A DNA stretch of 64,000 nt from Chlorobiota bacterium (GTDB lineage Bacteria > Bacteroidota > Ignavibacteria > Kapaibacteriales > UBA961): assembly GCA_014191195.1 (NCBI GenBank), contig BJGZ01000004.1, positions 62,001 to 126,000 on the forward strand. Direction: 5' to 3'. Shown piece after piece: positions 1-9,669 of this stretch; within the stretch, counting starts at the first letter, position 1; each line of letters starts with the position of its first letter. Below the pieces are notes generated by a model. It searched no databases. It saw only the letters and a list, made by a program, of their open reading frames with translations, and was not told where the DNA came from. The position numbers and the translations under genes are program-made.

Positions 1-1208
1 GTATTGAAGCCTTGGAATATTTAGATGAACTGGCTTTTTTGGCAGAAACAGCAGGGGCAGAAGTAATTGGTAAGATATATCAAGAAAGGGTTAGACCAGA
101 CAGAGCAACGATGATTGGTAAAGGTAAGGTAGCAGAAATCAAAGAAATGATTGAATTAGATGATATACAAACAGTGATTTTTGATGATGATTTATCCCCA
201 ATGCAAATAAGAAATTTAGGGAAAGAATGGCAAATTAAAGTTTTAGATCGAAGCGGGATCATCTTAGATATTTTTGCATCTAGGGCTAGATCTATGGAAG
301 CAAAAACCCAGGTTGAATTAGCACAATTACAATATTTGTTGCCAAGGCTTACAAGAATGTGGACGCATTTATCTAAGCAATTTGGTGGAATTGGAACAAA
401 AGGTCCAGGAGAAACTCAAATTGAAACTGATAGACGATTAATCAGGGATAGAATCACAAGATTGAAAGAAAAGTTATCTGATATAGATATGCAAAGATTT
501 CAACAAAGAAAGGGAAGATTATCATTGCCAAGATTTGCTTTGGTTGGTTATACAAATGCTGGTAAATCTACTTTGATGAATACAATAACACATGCAGATA
601 CATATGTTGAAGATAAACTGTTTGCTACATTAGATACAACAGTAAGACAATTTGAATTTCCTGGTGGACAAAAAGCCCTTTTATCTGATACTGTTGGTTT
701 TATCAGAAAATTACCTACTCATTTAATTGCATCTTTTAGAAGTACTTTGGCTGAAGCAGCAGAAGCTGATGCACTGTTACATGTTATAGATTGTACTCAT
801 AGTAGTTTTAAAGATCACATTCGCGTAGTTCAAGAAACATTGGAATCGCTAAAAATTATTAATAAAAAAACTATTCTTGTCTTTAATAAAATAGATGCAT
901 TGCATGATATTAATGCAATTAGGGAATTAGAATACGAGTTTCCTGATTGTATTGGTATATCTGCTTCAACTGGTTTAAATATATCAAGTTTGATAGAAAA
1001 AATGCAAGAAATTGCAGTGGATAATAGTCAAGATATTCGCATCTTATTACCATATAATTCTATGCAATTATTGCCATTAATGTATGAATCAGGTGAAATA
1101 ATTGACAGGCAAGATTTAGATATTGGTATAATGATAGTTGTTCGGGCTGTAAAAGATAAGAGAGAGATATTATTAAGACAATGTGAAAATTATCTTTTCT
1201 TAGATTAA
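1..1208 (+). CDS. hflX: GTPase HflX (5' partial)
   Basis: Ribosome-associated GTPase of the HflX family, which splits stalled or stressed ribosomes. The reading frame is open to the window edge (codons from base 3), and the family's N-terminal segment normally starts further upstream, so the TTG at 12 is probably an internal Leu codon and not the start. Counting from base 12, the N-terminal HflX domain spans about residues 1-165 and includes the glycine-rich GGIGTKGPGETQIE segment near 125-138. The G domain follows: P-loop GYTNAGKST (about 179-187), G3 DTVGF (about 226) and G4 NKID. The C-terminal domain is short. Its stop codon overlaps that of the convergent mnmM-like gene by four bases. 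The family call is firm; only the 5' end is missing. Confidence 0.95.
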   Translation, partial: IEALEYLDELAFLAETAGAEVIGKIYQERVRPDRATMIGKGKVAEIKEMIELDDIQTVIFDDDLSPMQIRNLGKEWQIKVLDRSGIILDIFASRARSMEAKTQVELAQLQYLLPRLTRMWTHLSKQFGGIGTKGPGETQIETDRRLIRDRITRLKEKLSDIDMQRFQQRKGRLSLPRFALVGYTNAGKSTLMNTITHADTYVEDKLFATLDTTVRQFEFPGGQKALLSDTVGFIRKLPTHLIASFRSTLAEAAEADALLHVIDCTHSSFKDHIRVVQETLESLKIINKKTILVFNKIDALHDINAIRELEYEFPDCIGISASTGLNISSLIEKMQEIAVDNSQDIRILLPYNSMQLLPLMYESGEIIDRQDLDIGIMIVVRAVKDKREILLRQCENYLFLD

Positions 1209-1780
1209 TATTTTCTTTTTGATGCTAGCAATACAATTGGTGCTGTATTTGTTTGATTGATAGCCTCAGATTTTATCACATGCCATATGTGTGGCTCTAA
1301 TGTTTGCATAAATTGCTCAATTGCAACATATTCTTCTAATCCTCCGATATGTCCTTGATATGCAATAACACAAAGAATTCCTCTATTGTTTAATAATTGA
1401 ATACTTGATTCCAGTGCCTTCAACGTGGAATCTTTCTTTGTAATATGTACCGTATTATCAGCACCAGGTAAATATCCAAGATTAAAGACGATACAAGAAA
1501 TCTGATTTTGATAATCTTGAGCGATTTTACCTATATGTTCATGTGAATCGCATACATAATGCACATTACTATAAGGATTATGTCTTGCTATCAATTGTTG
1601 TGTACGGTTAATTGCTTCTTTTTGTATATCAATTGATATGATTGTTCCAGAATTTCCAATCAAAGTACTTAAAAATAGAGTATCATTCCCATTCCCAGCA
1701 GTAGCATCAATAACAATATCCCCTGATTTCACAAAATCCTTGATAAACATATGTGCAATATGTACGGCAGTTACATTCAT
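1205..1780 (-). CDS. mnmM: class I SAM-dependent methyltransferase, MnmM (YtqB)-like
   Basis: Small Rossmann-fold methyltransferase of the putative rRNA methylase family (PF06962). The characterised Bacillus member YtqB/MnmM methylates nm5s2U34 in tRNA wobble positions; that function is inferred here by family. Near the start the SAM motif reads VIDATAGNGNDT, followed by an acidic residue at the end of the next strand (SIDIQKEA) and a later VFNLGYLPGAD segment typical of this family. The length of 191 aa matches the family. The ATG overlaps the cinA stop in an ATGA-type junction, so it is translationally coupled to cinA. Confidence 0.85.
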   Translation of the reverse strand: MNVTAVHIAHMFIKDFVKSGDIVIDATAGNGNDTLFLSTLIGNSGTIISIDIQKEAINRTQQLIARHNPYSNVHYVCDSHEHIGKIAQDYQNQISCIVFNLGYLPGADNTVHITKKDSTLKALESSIQLLNNRGILCVIAYQGHIGGLEEYVAIEQFMQTLEPHIWHVIKSEAINQTNTAPIVLLASKRKY

Positions 1781-3027
1781 ATGTGATGTAGTTCATCATA
1801 TAATATACTAAGTGCTGCATATACTGAACGTTCACGATTCATATCTCTGTCTGTTCCAAAAATATGTTTCCTTGCAAATGTTCGATTGTTACTAGAAAGT
1901 CCTATCCAAACTAAACCGACAGGCTTTTCATCGGATCCACCACCCGGACCAGCTATACCTGTTATAGAAATACAATAGTCTGTGTGTAGGATTTCTCTTC
2001 CACCACTAGCCATTTCAATTGCTGTTTGTTCACTAACTGCACCAAATTCTAGTAAAGTCTCATGCCGAACATGTACCAATTGCTCTTTTAACTCATTACT
2101 ATAGGTAATAAATCCACCTTTAAAAAATACAGAAGAGCCAGGTAAGTCCGTACATAATGAACTAAGTTTACCACCGGTACATGATTCAACTACACTTAAT
2201 GTTTTTTTCAGAATTATTAAATTCTCTGTGGTTTTTGATAAAAGATTTTCTTGATTTTTTGCATAGATATAGGTACCAGCCTTATTCATCAGAATCTGCT
2301 CTAACACATCTAAACGTTGTATAGCACTTTCAGCATTGTGATGATATACTCCTAAACGAAGGCGTACACCTTGAAATGAAGGTAAAAAGGCAAGAGATTC
2401 TTGTATCGCAAGGAATTCACTAGGATTGCCAATAAGATCTGCAAGCGTGGATTCAGGAATTCCTTTTGTAATCAATGTTCTATAAAATGGCTTTGTAGTA
2501 TTCTCTTCTAAAAAACGATCTTGAATGATTGGTAAAACATATTCTTGCATGATACCTTTCATTTCTGCTGGCACCCCTGGTAATGCAATAAATATGCAGT
2601 CTGTTTGGGCAAATAATAAGCCAGGAGCAGTACCTCGAGGATTTTTTAACACTGTACAGGAAGAGGGAACAAAAGCTTGCTCTCTATTTCTCTCTGAAAA
2701 AAAGATATTCCTTGATATATACCGTTCCTGTAAAAACTGTAAGGTATCTTGATGTTCGATCAAAGTATCATGAAAGTATGAACACAAAGTAGCTTTTGTA
2801 CTGTCATCATGAGTAGGACCCAAGCCACCGGTGATAATGATCATTGCATTATTGATTCTTAATCTATCTAGTTCACAAATTATATCTAAAGGATTATCCT
2901 TAATGGTAGAATGACATGTAATAAAGGCACCTATCTGGGTACATCTATCAGCAATCCAAGATGCATTCGTATTAATAATTTGTCCAATGCATAATTCATC
3001 ACCAATCGTTAACAGGGCAATATTCAT
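1777..3027 (-). CDS. cinA: CinA family protein, two-domain nicotinamide-nucleotide amidohydrolase
   Basis: Full-length CinA (416 aa). The N-terminal molybdopterin-binding-like (MoCF/COG1058) domain begins with GDELCIGQIINTN and contains GGLGPTHDD, the region linked to ADP-ribose pyrophosphatase activity in characterised members. The C-terminal CinA/PncC domain (from about residue 265) has VVESCTGGKL and SITGIAGPGGG, the conserved Ser/Gly motifs of NMN deamidase. It serves pyridine-nucleotide salvage. It sits between the GT2 gene (two bases upstream) and the mnmM-like gene (overlapping), so it is part of a minus-strand operon. Confidence 0.93.
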   Translation of the reverse strand: MNIALLTIGDELCIGQIINTNASWIADRCTQIGAFITCHSTIKDNPLDIICELDRLRINNAMIIITGGLGPTHDDSTKATLCSYFHDTLIEHQDTLQFLQERYISRNIFFSERNREQAFVPSSCTVLKNPRGTAPGLLFAQTDCIFIALPGVPAEMKGIMQEYVLPIIQDRFLEENTTKPFYRTLITKGIPESTLADLIGNPSEFLAIQESLAFLPSFQGVRLRLGVYHHNAESAIQRLDVLEQILMNKAGTYIYAKNQENLLSKTTENLIILKKTLSVVESCTGGKLSSLCTDLPGSSVFFKGGFITYSNELKEQLVHVRHETLLEFGAVSEQTAIEMASGGREILHTDYCISITGIAGPGGGSDEKPVGLVWIGLSSNNRTFARKHIFGTDRDMNRERSVYAALSILYDELHHI

Positions 3028-3029
3028 TG

Positions 3030-4007
3030 TTAATAGGTATTTTTACTTGGAAAGAGAAGAGAAATCAATAGGGAAATACATGTTATCATAGACAAAACAT
3101 GAGATTTCCATGCATTTCTACTATGTTGATTGACCAATGCTGGTACAAACTTTATCAGCAATAATTCAATATAATAGAAAATCATTATCAATAACATAGG
3201 TACAATTTGAGATTGTTTCCCATTTTTTTCTAAAAATTGAATTTTACTTTTAAAAAGCATTTCCACCGATGAAATAGAGGGAAGATCTCCCCCGGTGGAA
3301 GAACCTCTATGATGCATCAGAATTGAAGAAGGAGCAAATAAGACAGCATATTGTGCTTGCCAAACTCGATAGCAATAATCACATTCTTCGGAATAAAAAA
3401 AGAAATTAGCATCAAAACCATCAAGTTGATTAAATATGGCCCTATTTACCAATAAGCCAGCTCCATCTGCATAAGGAACAGTATATGATTTTCTGTGTAG
3501 TCCTAATTTTAAGGATATAGATTGGAGCATACTATCAAAAGCAACAGATAAACTTATATAATGTAAAGATTCAGATAAACCTGGAAAATAGCCCCAACTT
3601 CTTTGATACGAATTATTTGGATACACTTGTTGTGGACAACATACAGCATTTTGTGTATGTAATTCGGCTTGTTGTAATAAATTTGATAAAGTAAAATTTC
3701 TGAATTCAATATCTGAATTACCAATAAAAACCCATGAAGATTTTGCCTTTTTCATTCCTTCATTTACTGCACCGGCATAGCCAATATTATTGGGTAAACC
3801 AATGATAATACAGCCAGGATAATACGCTTTTATATTCTCTATTGTTTTGTCTGAAGATGCATTATCTACAATAATAACATTTCCTAATTCTATGCCCTGA
3901 GGAGTTAAGAATAAGGAGTGCAAACATTTTAATAATAAATTTTGTGTATTGTAGGAGATAAGTACTATATCTACCTTCGGCATTTTATATTGAGATTCAG
4001 ACATCAT
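3030..4007 (-). CDS. glycosyltransferase family 2
   Basis: GT-A fold family 2 glycosyltransferase of the rhamnosyltransferase-like type. The N-terminus shows VDIVLISYNTQ, then VIVDNASSDKT and GNSDIEF (DxD-like, probable metal/nucleotide-sugar site). A later conserved stretch reads DGAGLLVNRAIFNQLDGFD followed by YSEECDYCYR, the usual acidic catalytic region. The last about 60 residues are hydrophobic and may anchor the protein at the inner membrane. The likely role is cell-surface polysaccharide or O-antigen assembly; the donor and acceptor cannot be read from sequence. A second possible start, Met9, would give a protein beginning MPKVDIV. Confidence 0.88.
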   Translation of the reverse strand: MMSESQYKMPKVDIVLISYNTQNLLLKCLHSLFLTPQGIELGNVIIVDNASSDKTIENIKAYYPGCIIIGLPNNIGYAGAVNEGMKKAKSSWVFIGNSDIEFRNFTLSNLLQQAELHTQNAVCCPQQVYPNNSYQRSWGYFPGLSESLHYISLSVAFDSMLQSISLKLGLHRKSYTVPYADGAGLLVNRAIFNQLDGFDANFFFYSEECDYCYRVWQAQYAVLFAPSSILMHHRGSSTGGDLPSISSVEMLFKSKIQFLEKNGKQSQIVPMLLIMIFYYIELLLIKFVPALVNQHSRNAWKSHVLSMITCISLLISLLFPSKNTY

Positions 4008-4110
4008 ACCACAATATAAAAAATGTTTTGTATAGAATAGTTTTTACATAAAATATCTTACAAGGATATATCGTACATACTAGATCGGTTTGCTTTAGGA
4101 AAAAATCATC

Positions 4111-4965
4111 TTATGATTGAGAATATGATTTTTGCATTCCCAAATAAAAGGCTAACATTTTTTGCTCAGCCTTCCATCTATTTTCAGCAAATTCCATTGC
4201 TCTTTCATGGGTTCCAACATGTGTGTATATATCGTGCTCAGGTGGGAATTCAGCAGTTTGTAAAATGATATCTGCCACACTTTTTGCTGTAATCATTGCA
4301 GCTAGAGGAGCTAAACCAATACCTTTTTCTCTTGCAATCGATCTAGATTCTCTTATTCCAGACATAAATAATTTGCCAATTTCTCCTCCTTCTGTTACCG
4401 TTCCCCATTCGGTGATAACACCATCGGGGCATATAGCTGTTGCACTTATATGAGAGCCTGCTAATTCTGCTCTTAAGGAAGCTGTAAAGCCCATCACAGC
4501 ATGTTTGGCAGCAACATAAGCGCTGTTAAAAGGAAATCCCATCGTACCTGCTACACTTGCAATATTGATAATATGTCCATACCCTTGTAATTTCATTTGA
4601 ATTAAAGCTGGTGCTGTGATATACCATAATGAAAATACATTGACACCAAAGATACTTAATAACTGTTCCTCGGTTGTATCTTCTACAGAGGCCAGATTAC
4701 CTCTTCCGGCATTATTTACCAGAATATCAATTCGTCCATAATGTGATATAACATTATGAATAAATTGTTCAGCTTGTTCTTTAATGCTAATATCGGCTTG
4801 CATCATAAAGCATTTGCCACCATTCTGCTCAATTGATTGTTGTACACTTTCTAATTTTTCTTTTCTTCTTGCGCATATAGCTATAAAATATCCATTAGCA
4901 GCAGCCTTTAACGCTAATTCAGCTCCAATTCCTGATGAAGCACCTGTAATAACAATAACTTTCAT
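4111..4965 (-). CDS. short-chain dehydrogenase/reductase (SDR)
   Basis: Classical SDR, 284 aa. The cofactor motif TGASSGIG is at residues 7-14, the NNAG motif at about 84-87, and the catalytic Ser137 with Tyr150-x3-Lys154 (YVAAK) is complete. An active NAD(P)-dependent oxidoreductase is therefore expected, but its substrate is unknown. The last 60 residues extend past the core fold and may form a substrate lid. It lies between uvrB upstream and the GT2 gene, with about 100 non-coding bases after its stop, so it is probably co-transcribed with uvrB (28-base gap) more than with the GT2 gene. Confidence 0.9.
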   Translation of the reverse strand: MKVIVITGASSGIGAELALKAAANGYFIAICARRKEKLESVQQSIEQNGGKCFMMQADISIKEQAEQFIHNVISHYGRIDILVNNAGRGNLASVEDTTEEQLLSIFGVNVFSLWYITAPALIQMKLQGYGHIINIASVAGTMGFPFNSAYVAAKHAVMGFTASLRAELAGSHISATAICPDGVITEWGTVTEGGEIGKLFMSGIRESRSIAREKGIGLAPLAAMITAKSVADIILQTAEFPPEHDIYTHVGTHERAMEFAENRWKAEQKMLAFYLGMQKSYSQS

Positions 4966-4993
4966 GATACATCTATTAGTTTGATTAACATAT

Positions 4994-7039
4994 TTACTTT
5001 TTTACTGATTCTTCTGCTAATTGTAACCGAGCAATTTCATCTCTTAATTCAGCGGCTCTTTCATAATCTAAGTCTCTTGCCGCCTGTTTCATTTCATTAT
5101 ACAATTGGTCCATTAAATCTTTTCTTTGTTCAGAACTAAGATATTTCATCATTGGTTCCGCAGCTTTTCTGTTTCTATTATGCTCAGCTTCATTTTTTCT
5201 TTTCGTTTTATGTGCTTGAATATCAGCTACAGACGTAGACTGTAAAATTTCCTCTAGTGTTTTATACACTGTTGTAGGATTAATATTATGTTCGGTATTG
5301 TATGCAATTTGTTTTGCTCTTCTTCTTGTAGTTTCATCTAAAACCAATTGCATAGATCTAGTTATTTTATCGGCATAGAGAATAACTAATCCTGATGAAT
5401 TTCTGGCAGTTCTTCCAGCTGTTTGCAGTAATGAACGTTCACTTCTTAAAAAACCTTCTTTATCTGCATCTAAAATTGCTACAAGTGAAACTTCTGGCAA
5501 ATCTAAACCTTCTCTTAACAAATTTACCCCAACAAGAACATCAAATTCTCCTATTCTTAGATTTCTAAGTATTTCTACTCTTTCTAGTGCTACAATTTCT
5601 GAGTGAATATAGGCTACTTTTACTCCAAGATTTGTAAGATAATCTGTTAAATCTTCTGACATCCTTTTGGTAAGCGTAGTAACAAGAACTCTTTCTTTTT
5701 TTGGAACTCTTAGTCTAATCTCATATAATAAATCATCAATTTGTGTACGAACTGGCCTTACTTCCATAACTGGATCTAATAAACCTGTTGGCCGTATAAC
5801 TTGTTCTACAATGATACCTTCGCACTTTTCTAATTCATAATCTGCAGGAGTTGCACTTAAAAAAATGGCTTGATGTATCAATTCTTCGGTTTCTTCAAAA
5901 CGAAGCGGACGATTTTCCATGGCAGAAGGCAATCTAAATCCATGCTCTACTAATGTACTTTTTCTTTTTCTATCTCCATTATACATAGCCCTTAATTGTG
6001 GAATAGTAACATGGCTTTCATCGATTACTAAAAGATAATCATCTGGAAAATAATCAAAAAGACAAGAAGGTCTTTCTCCAGGTTTTCTTCCGGTTAAATG
6101 CATAGAATAGTTTTCAATTCCAGAACAATAACCAACTTCTTTCATCATTTCTAAATCAAAAAGAGTTCTTTGTTCCAGCCTTTGAGCTTCAATTAATTTA
6201 TCTTGTTTCCTCAATTCAATTAATCTATCACTAAGTTCATTTTTAATATCAGCCATAGCTCTGATAAGTTCATTCTCTGGAGTAACAAATTGTCTAGCAG
6301 GATATAAAGTAACAGAATCAATCATCCCTAAAACATTACCTTGCACTCTAGAAATAATACTTAGCTTCTCTATCGTATCACCAAACATTTCAATACGAAT
6401 ACCTTGCTCATCTTCTTGGGCTGGCATAATATCAATTATATCACCTCTTACTCTAAAAGTTCCCCTCGTCCATTCAAAATCATTTCGAGAATAGTATAAG
6501 TCCGTTAATCGATAAATAAGTGCTTGACGCTTAATGATTTGTCCTTCAAATAAGTGAAAAAGCATAGATGAATATGCTTCTTTGTCTCCAATGCCATAAA
6601 TACAGCTCACTGATGCAACAATAATGACATCTCTCTTACCTTCTACAAGTGCACTGCTAGCTCTTAATCGTAAACGATCAATTTCATCATTAATAGCAAA
6701 ATCTTTTTCGATAAATGTATCTGTTGATGGGATATAAGCTTCGGGTTGATAATAATCATAATAACTGATAAAAAATTCTACACTATTTTGTGGGAAGAAC
6801 TGTTTGAATTCCCCATATAATTGGGCAGCAAGAGTTTTATTAGGGGATATAATCAAAGTAGGACGTCCAGTCTGGGCAATAACATTAGATATAGTAAAAG
6901 TTTTCCCTGAGCCTGTAACCCCAAGTAAAGTCTGAAACTTATCACCGCGAATAAGTCCCTCCTTCAATTCAATAATTGCATCAGGTTGATCTCCAGCAGG
7001 TTGATATGATGAAGTAAGCTCGAATGGTTTTTGTTTCAT
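4994..7039 (-). CDS. uvrB: excinuclease ABC subunit B
   Basis: DNA-damage recognition helicase of nucleotide excision repair, which receives DNA from UvrA and recruits UvrC. The start was set at the ATG at 7039 because the protein then begins MKQKPFELTSSYQPAGDQP, the normal UvrB N-terminus. A reading frame open to 7129 adds 30 residues without family resemblance. Walker A GVTGSGKT is at about 40-47, the beta-hairpin YYDYYQPEAY lies around residue 90, the helicase motif VIDESH is present, and the C-terminal UVR domain (about 635-675) contacts UvrC. At 681 aa the length is typical. Its partner uvrA is at 42.6 kb in this window. Confidence 0.97.
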   Translation of the reverse strand: MKQKPFELTSSYQPAGDQPDAIIELKEGLIRGDKFQTLLGVTGSGKTFTISNVIAQTGRPTLIISPNKTLAAQLYGEFKQFFPQNSVEFFISYYDYYQPEAYIPSTDTFIEKDFAINDEIDRLRLRASSALVEGKRDVIIVASVSCIYGIGDKEAYSSMLFHLFEGQIIKRQALIYRLTDLYYSRNDFEWTRGTFRVRGDIIDIMPAQEDEQGIRIEMFGDTIEKLSIISRVQGNVLGMIDSVTLYPARQFVTPENELIRAMADIKNELSDRLIELRKQDKLIEAQRLEQRTLFDLEMMKEVGYCSGIENYSMHLTGRKPGERPSCLFDYFPDDYLLVIDESHVTIPQLRAMYNGDRKRKSTLVEHGFRLPSAMENRPLRFEETEELIHQAIFLSATPADYELEKCEGIIVEQVIRPTGLLDPVMEVRPVRTQIDDLLYEIRLRVPKKERVLVTTLTKRMSEDLTDYLTNLGVKVAYIHSEIVALERVEILRNLRIGEFDVLVGVNLLREGLDLPEVSLVAILDADKEGFLRSERSLLQTAGRTARNSSGLVILYADKITRSMQLVLDETTRRRAKQIAYNTEHNINPTTVYKTLEEILQSTSVADIQAHKTKRKNEAEHNRNRKAAEPMMKYLSSEQRKDLMDQLYNEMKQAARDLDYERAAELRDEIARLQLAEESVKK

Positions 7040-7271
7040 AATTATCTTCAATGTGCACACAGAATAAGCACTAAATTGTGTGATTTTTATGGTATAAATA
7101 AAATATATATTGACAAGCCCCCCTTTCAAACTGTATATTTACACTATGTGCCACATCAATTTTTACCAAAAATGGCAAAAAAACTTGTGTAAACTGCTTA
7201 AATCAAAGGGGATAAGATTTTAACAATTAATATTTCCACTATATTTTCCTCAATTTTAGAGCAAAAAGAAA

Positions 7272-8315
7272 ATGAAACTTTCTGAGTTTCGGTATATCGC
7301 GCCGAAAACATGTATTGCAAAATTTCCTGCAGATCCTAGAGATTCTGCAAAAATGATGGTATTAAATCGTGAAACTGGTGAAATGGAAGACAAAACATTC
7401 CGTGATATACTAGATTATTTTCAAAAAGGGGATTGTATTGTACTAAATGAAACCCGCGTTTTTCCAGCTAGAGTATTTGGTAAAAAAGAAAAAACAAATG
7501 CCAAAATCGAAGTCATGTTATTACGTGAACTTAAAGCGCAAGAAAGAATATGGGATGTTTTAGTAGAACCAGCTAGAAAAGTGAGAATTGGTAATAAAAT
7601 TTATTTTGACAATAATAAATTCTATTGCGAAGTGGTAGATAATACTACAAATCGTGGCAGAACTGTCCGCTTTAGCTATGATGGAGACTTATTCAAGGTT
7701 ATTGAAAGAATTGGCGAAATGCCTTTACCTGCTTATATCAAGCGTGATCCAACAGATCATGATAAAGAAACATATCAAACTGTCTTTGCAAATCCTAATA
7801 GAACTGCTTCAATTGCACCTCCAACAGCTGGATTACATATCACTACAGATATGTTAAAAGAATTAGATAAAAAAGGGGTAAGAATTGCAACAGTTAGTTT
7901 AAATATTGGACAAGGTATTTTCGAAAATATTGAGGTTGAAGATTTAACCAAGCATAGAATGTATTCTGAATATTTTGAGATTACTAAAGACAATGCCGAC
8001 ATCATCAATAAATCTTTAAAAGCTAAAAAGAATGTATATGCTGTTGGATGTTCAGTTGCTCGTGCTTTGGAAGCTAGCGTTTTAACAACTGGAACTGTAA
8101 AACCCAATAAAGGTTGGACAGATAAGTTTATTTATCCTCCTTATGAATTTAAAATTGCTAATCGTTTTATTACTAATTTCCATCCTCCAGCAACACCTTC
8201 AATTTTGTTGACAGCTGCTTTTTCGGGTAAAGAATTATTATTTAAAGCATATAAAAAGGCATTAAAGCAAGATTATAAGTTCTATGCTTATGGTGATGCA
8301 ATGCTTATCATCTAA
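7272..8315 (+). CDS. queA: S-adenosylmethionine:tRNA ribosyltransferase-isomerase QueA
   Basis: Transfers and isomerises the ribose of SAM to preQ1 at position 34 of tRNA, giving epoxyqueuosine. The 347-aa protein has the QueA landmarks: DPRDSAKMMVLNR at the N-terminus, LNETRVFPAR, the SIAPPTAGLHIT motif and the C-terminal FHPPATPSILLTAAF followed by FYAYGDAMLI. It is divergent from uvrB across about 230 bases, and a rho-independent terminator follows about 65 bases downstream. It is probably a single-gene transcript. Confidence 0.97.
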   Translation: MKLSEFRYIAPKTCIAKFPADPRDSAKMMVLNRETGEMEDKTFRDILDYFQKGDCIVLNETRVFPARVFGKKEKTNAKIEVMLLRELKAQERIWDVLVEPARKVRIGNKIYFDNNKFYCEVVDNTTNRGRTVRFSYDGDLFKVIERIGEMPLPAYIKRDPTDHDKETYQTVFANPNRTASIAPPTAGLHITTDMLKELDKKGVRIATVSLNIGQGIFENIEVEDLTKHRMYSEYFEITKDNADIINKSLKAKKNVYAVGCSVARALEASVLTTGTVKPNKGWTDKFIYPPYEFKIANRFITNFHPPATPSILLTAAFSGKELLFKAYKKALKQDYKFYAYGDAMLII

Positions 8316-8379
8316 TTACAAGATGTAGAAATCATTTCTAACATATTGTTGTTATCGTTCCTTAATACTCTTATTTGGG

Positions 8380-8411
8380 GTCACATTTTATAGTAATGTG
8401 ACTTCTTTTTT
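8380..8411 (+). terminator. rho-independent terminator after queA
   Basis: A perfect 8-bp stem (GTCACATT / AATGTGAC, 8380-8387 and 8395-8402) with a 7-base loop is followed by a T-rich tract (ttctttttt). It ends the queA transcript. Because the next ATG is only 12 bases further on, some read-through must feed the following gene unless its promoter lies inside this segment. Confidence 0.8.
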
Positions 8412-8423
8412 GACATTTCTCAC

Positions 8424-9647
8424 ATGAAAAAAATACATTTAGAAATTGAAAAAGAGGATATTTCTCAAGCCTTTTTTACTTCATATCATCAAGATGGAAA
8501 ACATATTTCCTTCTTTGGTGATGGACATCCATACTATGCTGGTAGCGTTGTAAAAGCAATGGCCAGTGCCAAGAATGGATATAAGAAAATTGCTGAATTA
8601 TTTGAAGATGATATACGAAAAGCTGAACAAAAGGAATATGTTCCTCCACAATGTGAACTAGATGAATTTTTCTTACAACTTGATCATCAATTTAAACCTA
8701 AGGTAGTGAGTGTTGAAAAACTTACTCCAACGATAACAGAAATTATTGTCCATGCTCCAGCAGCAGCCAAGCATTTTCAGCCTGGTGAATTTTATCGAAT
8801 GCAGAATTATGAAACAGATCCAATCATTATAGATGGTAAATCTTTTACTATGGAAGCATTAGCTATGACTGGTGCTTGGACTGACCCAGAAAGAGGATTA
8901 TTGTCCATTATTGTGCTTGAAATCGGAGCATCTTCACGATTAGTACAATATCTAAAGCCAGGGCAAAGCCTTGTAGTTATGGGTCCAACTGGTTCTCCAA
9001 CTGAAATTCCATTTGGAGAACAAGTATTGTTAGCTGGTGGAGGTTTAGGCAATGCTGTATTATTCTCTATTTCAAAAGCATTAAAGAAAAATGGCAATTC
9101 TGTGATTTATTTTGCTGGTTATAAAAATGGGGAAGATGTTTTTAAAATGGAAGATATCGAAGCTTCTACCGATAAAATTGTTTGGTGTAGTGATACTGGA
9201 AAAGATATTATTCCTAATAGACCACAAGATATTCATATCCGTGGCAATATTATCGAAGCCATGCTTGCTTATGCTGAAGGCAGGGCAGGTGAACAAATTA
9301 TTCCTCTACATGCCATTAATAGAATTATAGCTATTGGAAGTGATGGCATGATGAAAGCTGTAAAAGATGCTAGAAAATCAGTATTAAAGCCATATCTAAA
9401 AGATCATATTGCAATTGGATCTATTAATTCTCCAATGCAATGTATGATGAAAGAAATATGTGCACAATGTTTGCAAAAACATGTAGACCCAGAAACTGGC
9501 AAAGAAATTACTCCAGTATTCAGTTGTTTTAATCAAGATCAAGAATTAGATCGTGTTGATTTTGCCCATTTAAAAAGCAGATTAAGACAAAATTCTATCC
9601 TAGAAAAGCTAGGTAATTCTTGGCTTTCTTATTTATTAAGTTATTAA
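8424..9647 (+). CDS. ferredoxin-NADP reductase-like FAD/NAD(P)-binding protein with C-terminal Fe-S motif
   Basis: Related to the PyrK/NfnA/SudB-type reductase family. From about residue 95 the flavin-binding barrel contains FQPGEFYRMQ and LEIGASSRLVQYLKPGQ, then the nucleotide-binding lobe VLLAGGGLGNAVLFS. The C-terminal Cys cluster (QCMMKEICAQC, then SCF) fits a [2Fe-2S] site. The first 75 residues (FFGDGHPYYAGSVVKAMASA) resemble, from memory, the tail of a glutamate-synthase small-subunit-like flavoprotein that is fused in front of this module in some bacteria; here nothing precedes it. It may therefore be the C-terminal half of a once larger enzyme. The redox partner is unknown. It is upstream of the M32 peptidase by 22 bases. 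Confidence 0.75.
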   Translation: MKKIHLEIEKEDISQAFFTSYHQDGKHISFFGDGHPYYAGSVVKAMASAKNGYKKIAELFEDDIRKAEQKEYVPPQCELDEFFLQLDHQFKPKVVSVEKLTPTITEIIVHAPAAAKHFQPGEFYRMQNYETDPIIIDGKSFTMEALAMTGAWTDPERGLLSIIVLEIGASSRLVQYLKPGQSLVVMGPTGSPTEIPFGEQVLLAGGGLGNAVLFSISKALKKNGNSVIYFAGYKNGEDVFKMEDIEASTDKIVWCSDTGKDIIPNRPQDIHIRGNIIEAMLAYAEGRAGEQIIPLHAINRIIAIGSDGMMKAVKDARKSVLKPYLKDHIAIGSINSPMQCMMKEICAQCLQKHVDPETGKEITPVFSCFNQDQELDRVDFAHLKSRLRQNSILEKLGNSWLSYLLSY

Positions 9648-9669
9648 TTAGTATTTACTTAGATTATTT

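Noticed and set aside
7040-7129. UvrB start at 7129
   Set aside because: The extra 30 residues do not resemble UvrB; MKQKPFELTSSYQPAGDQP at 7039 does.
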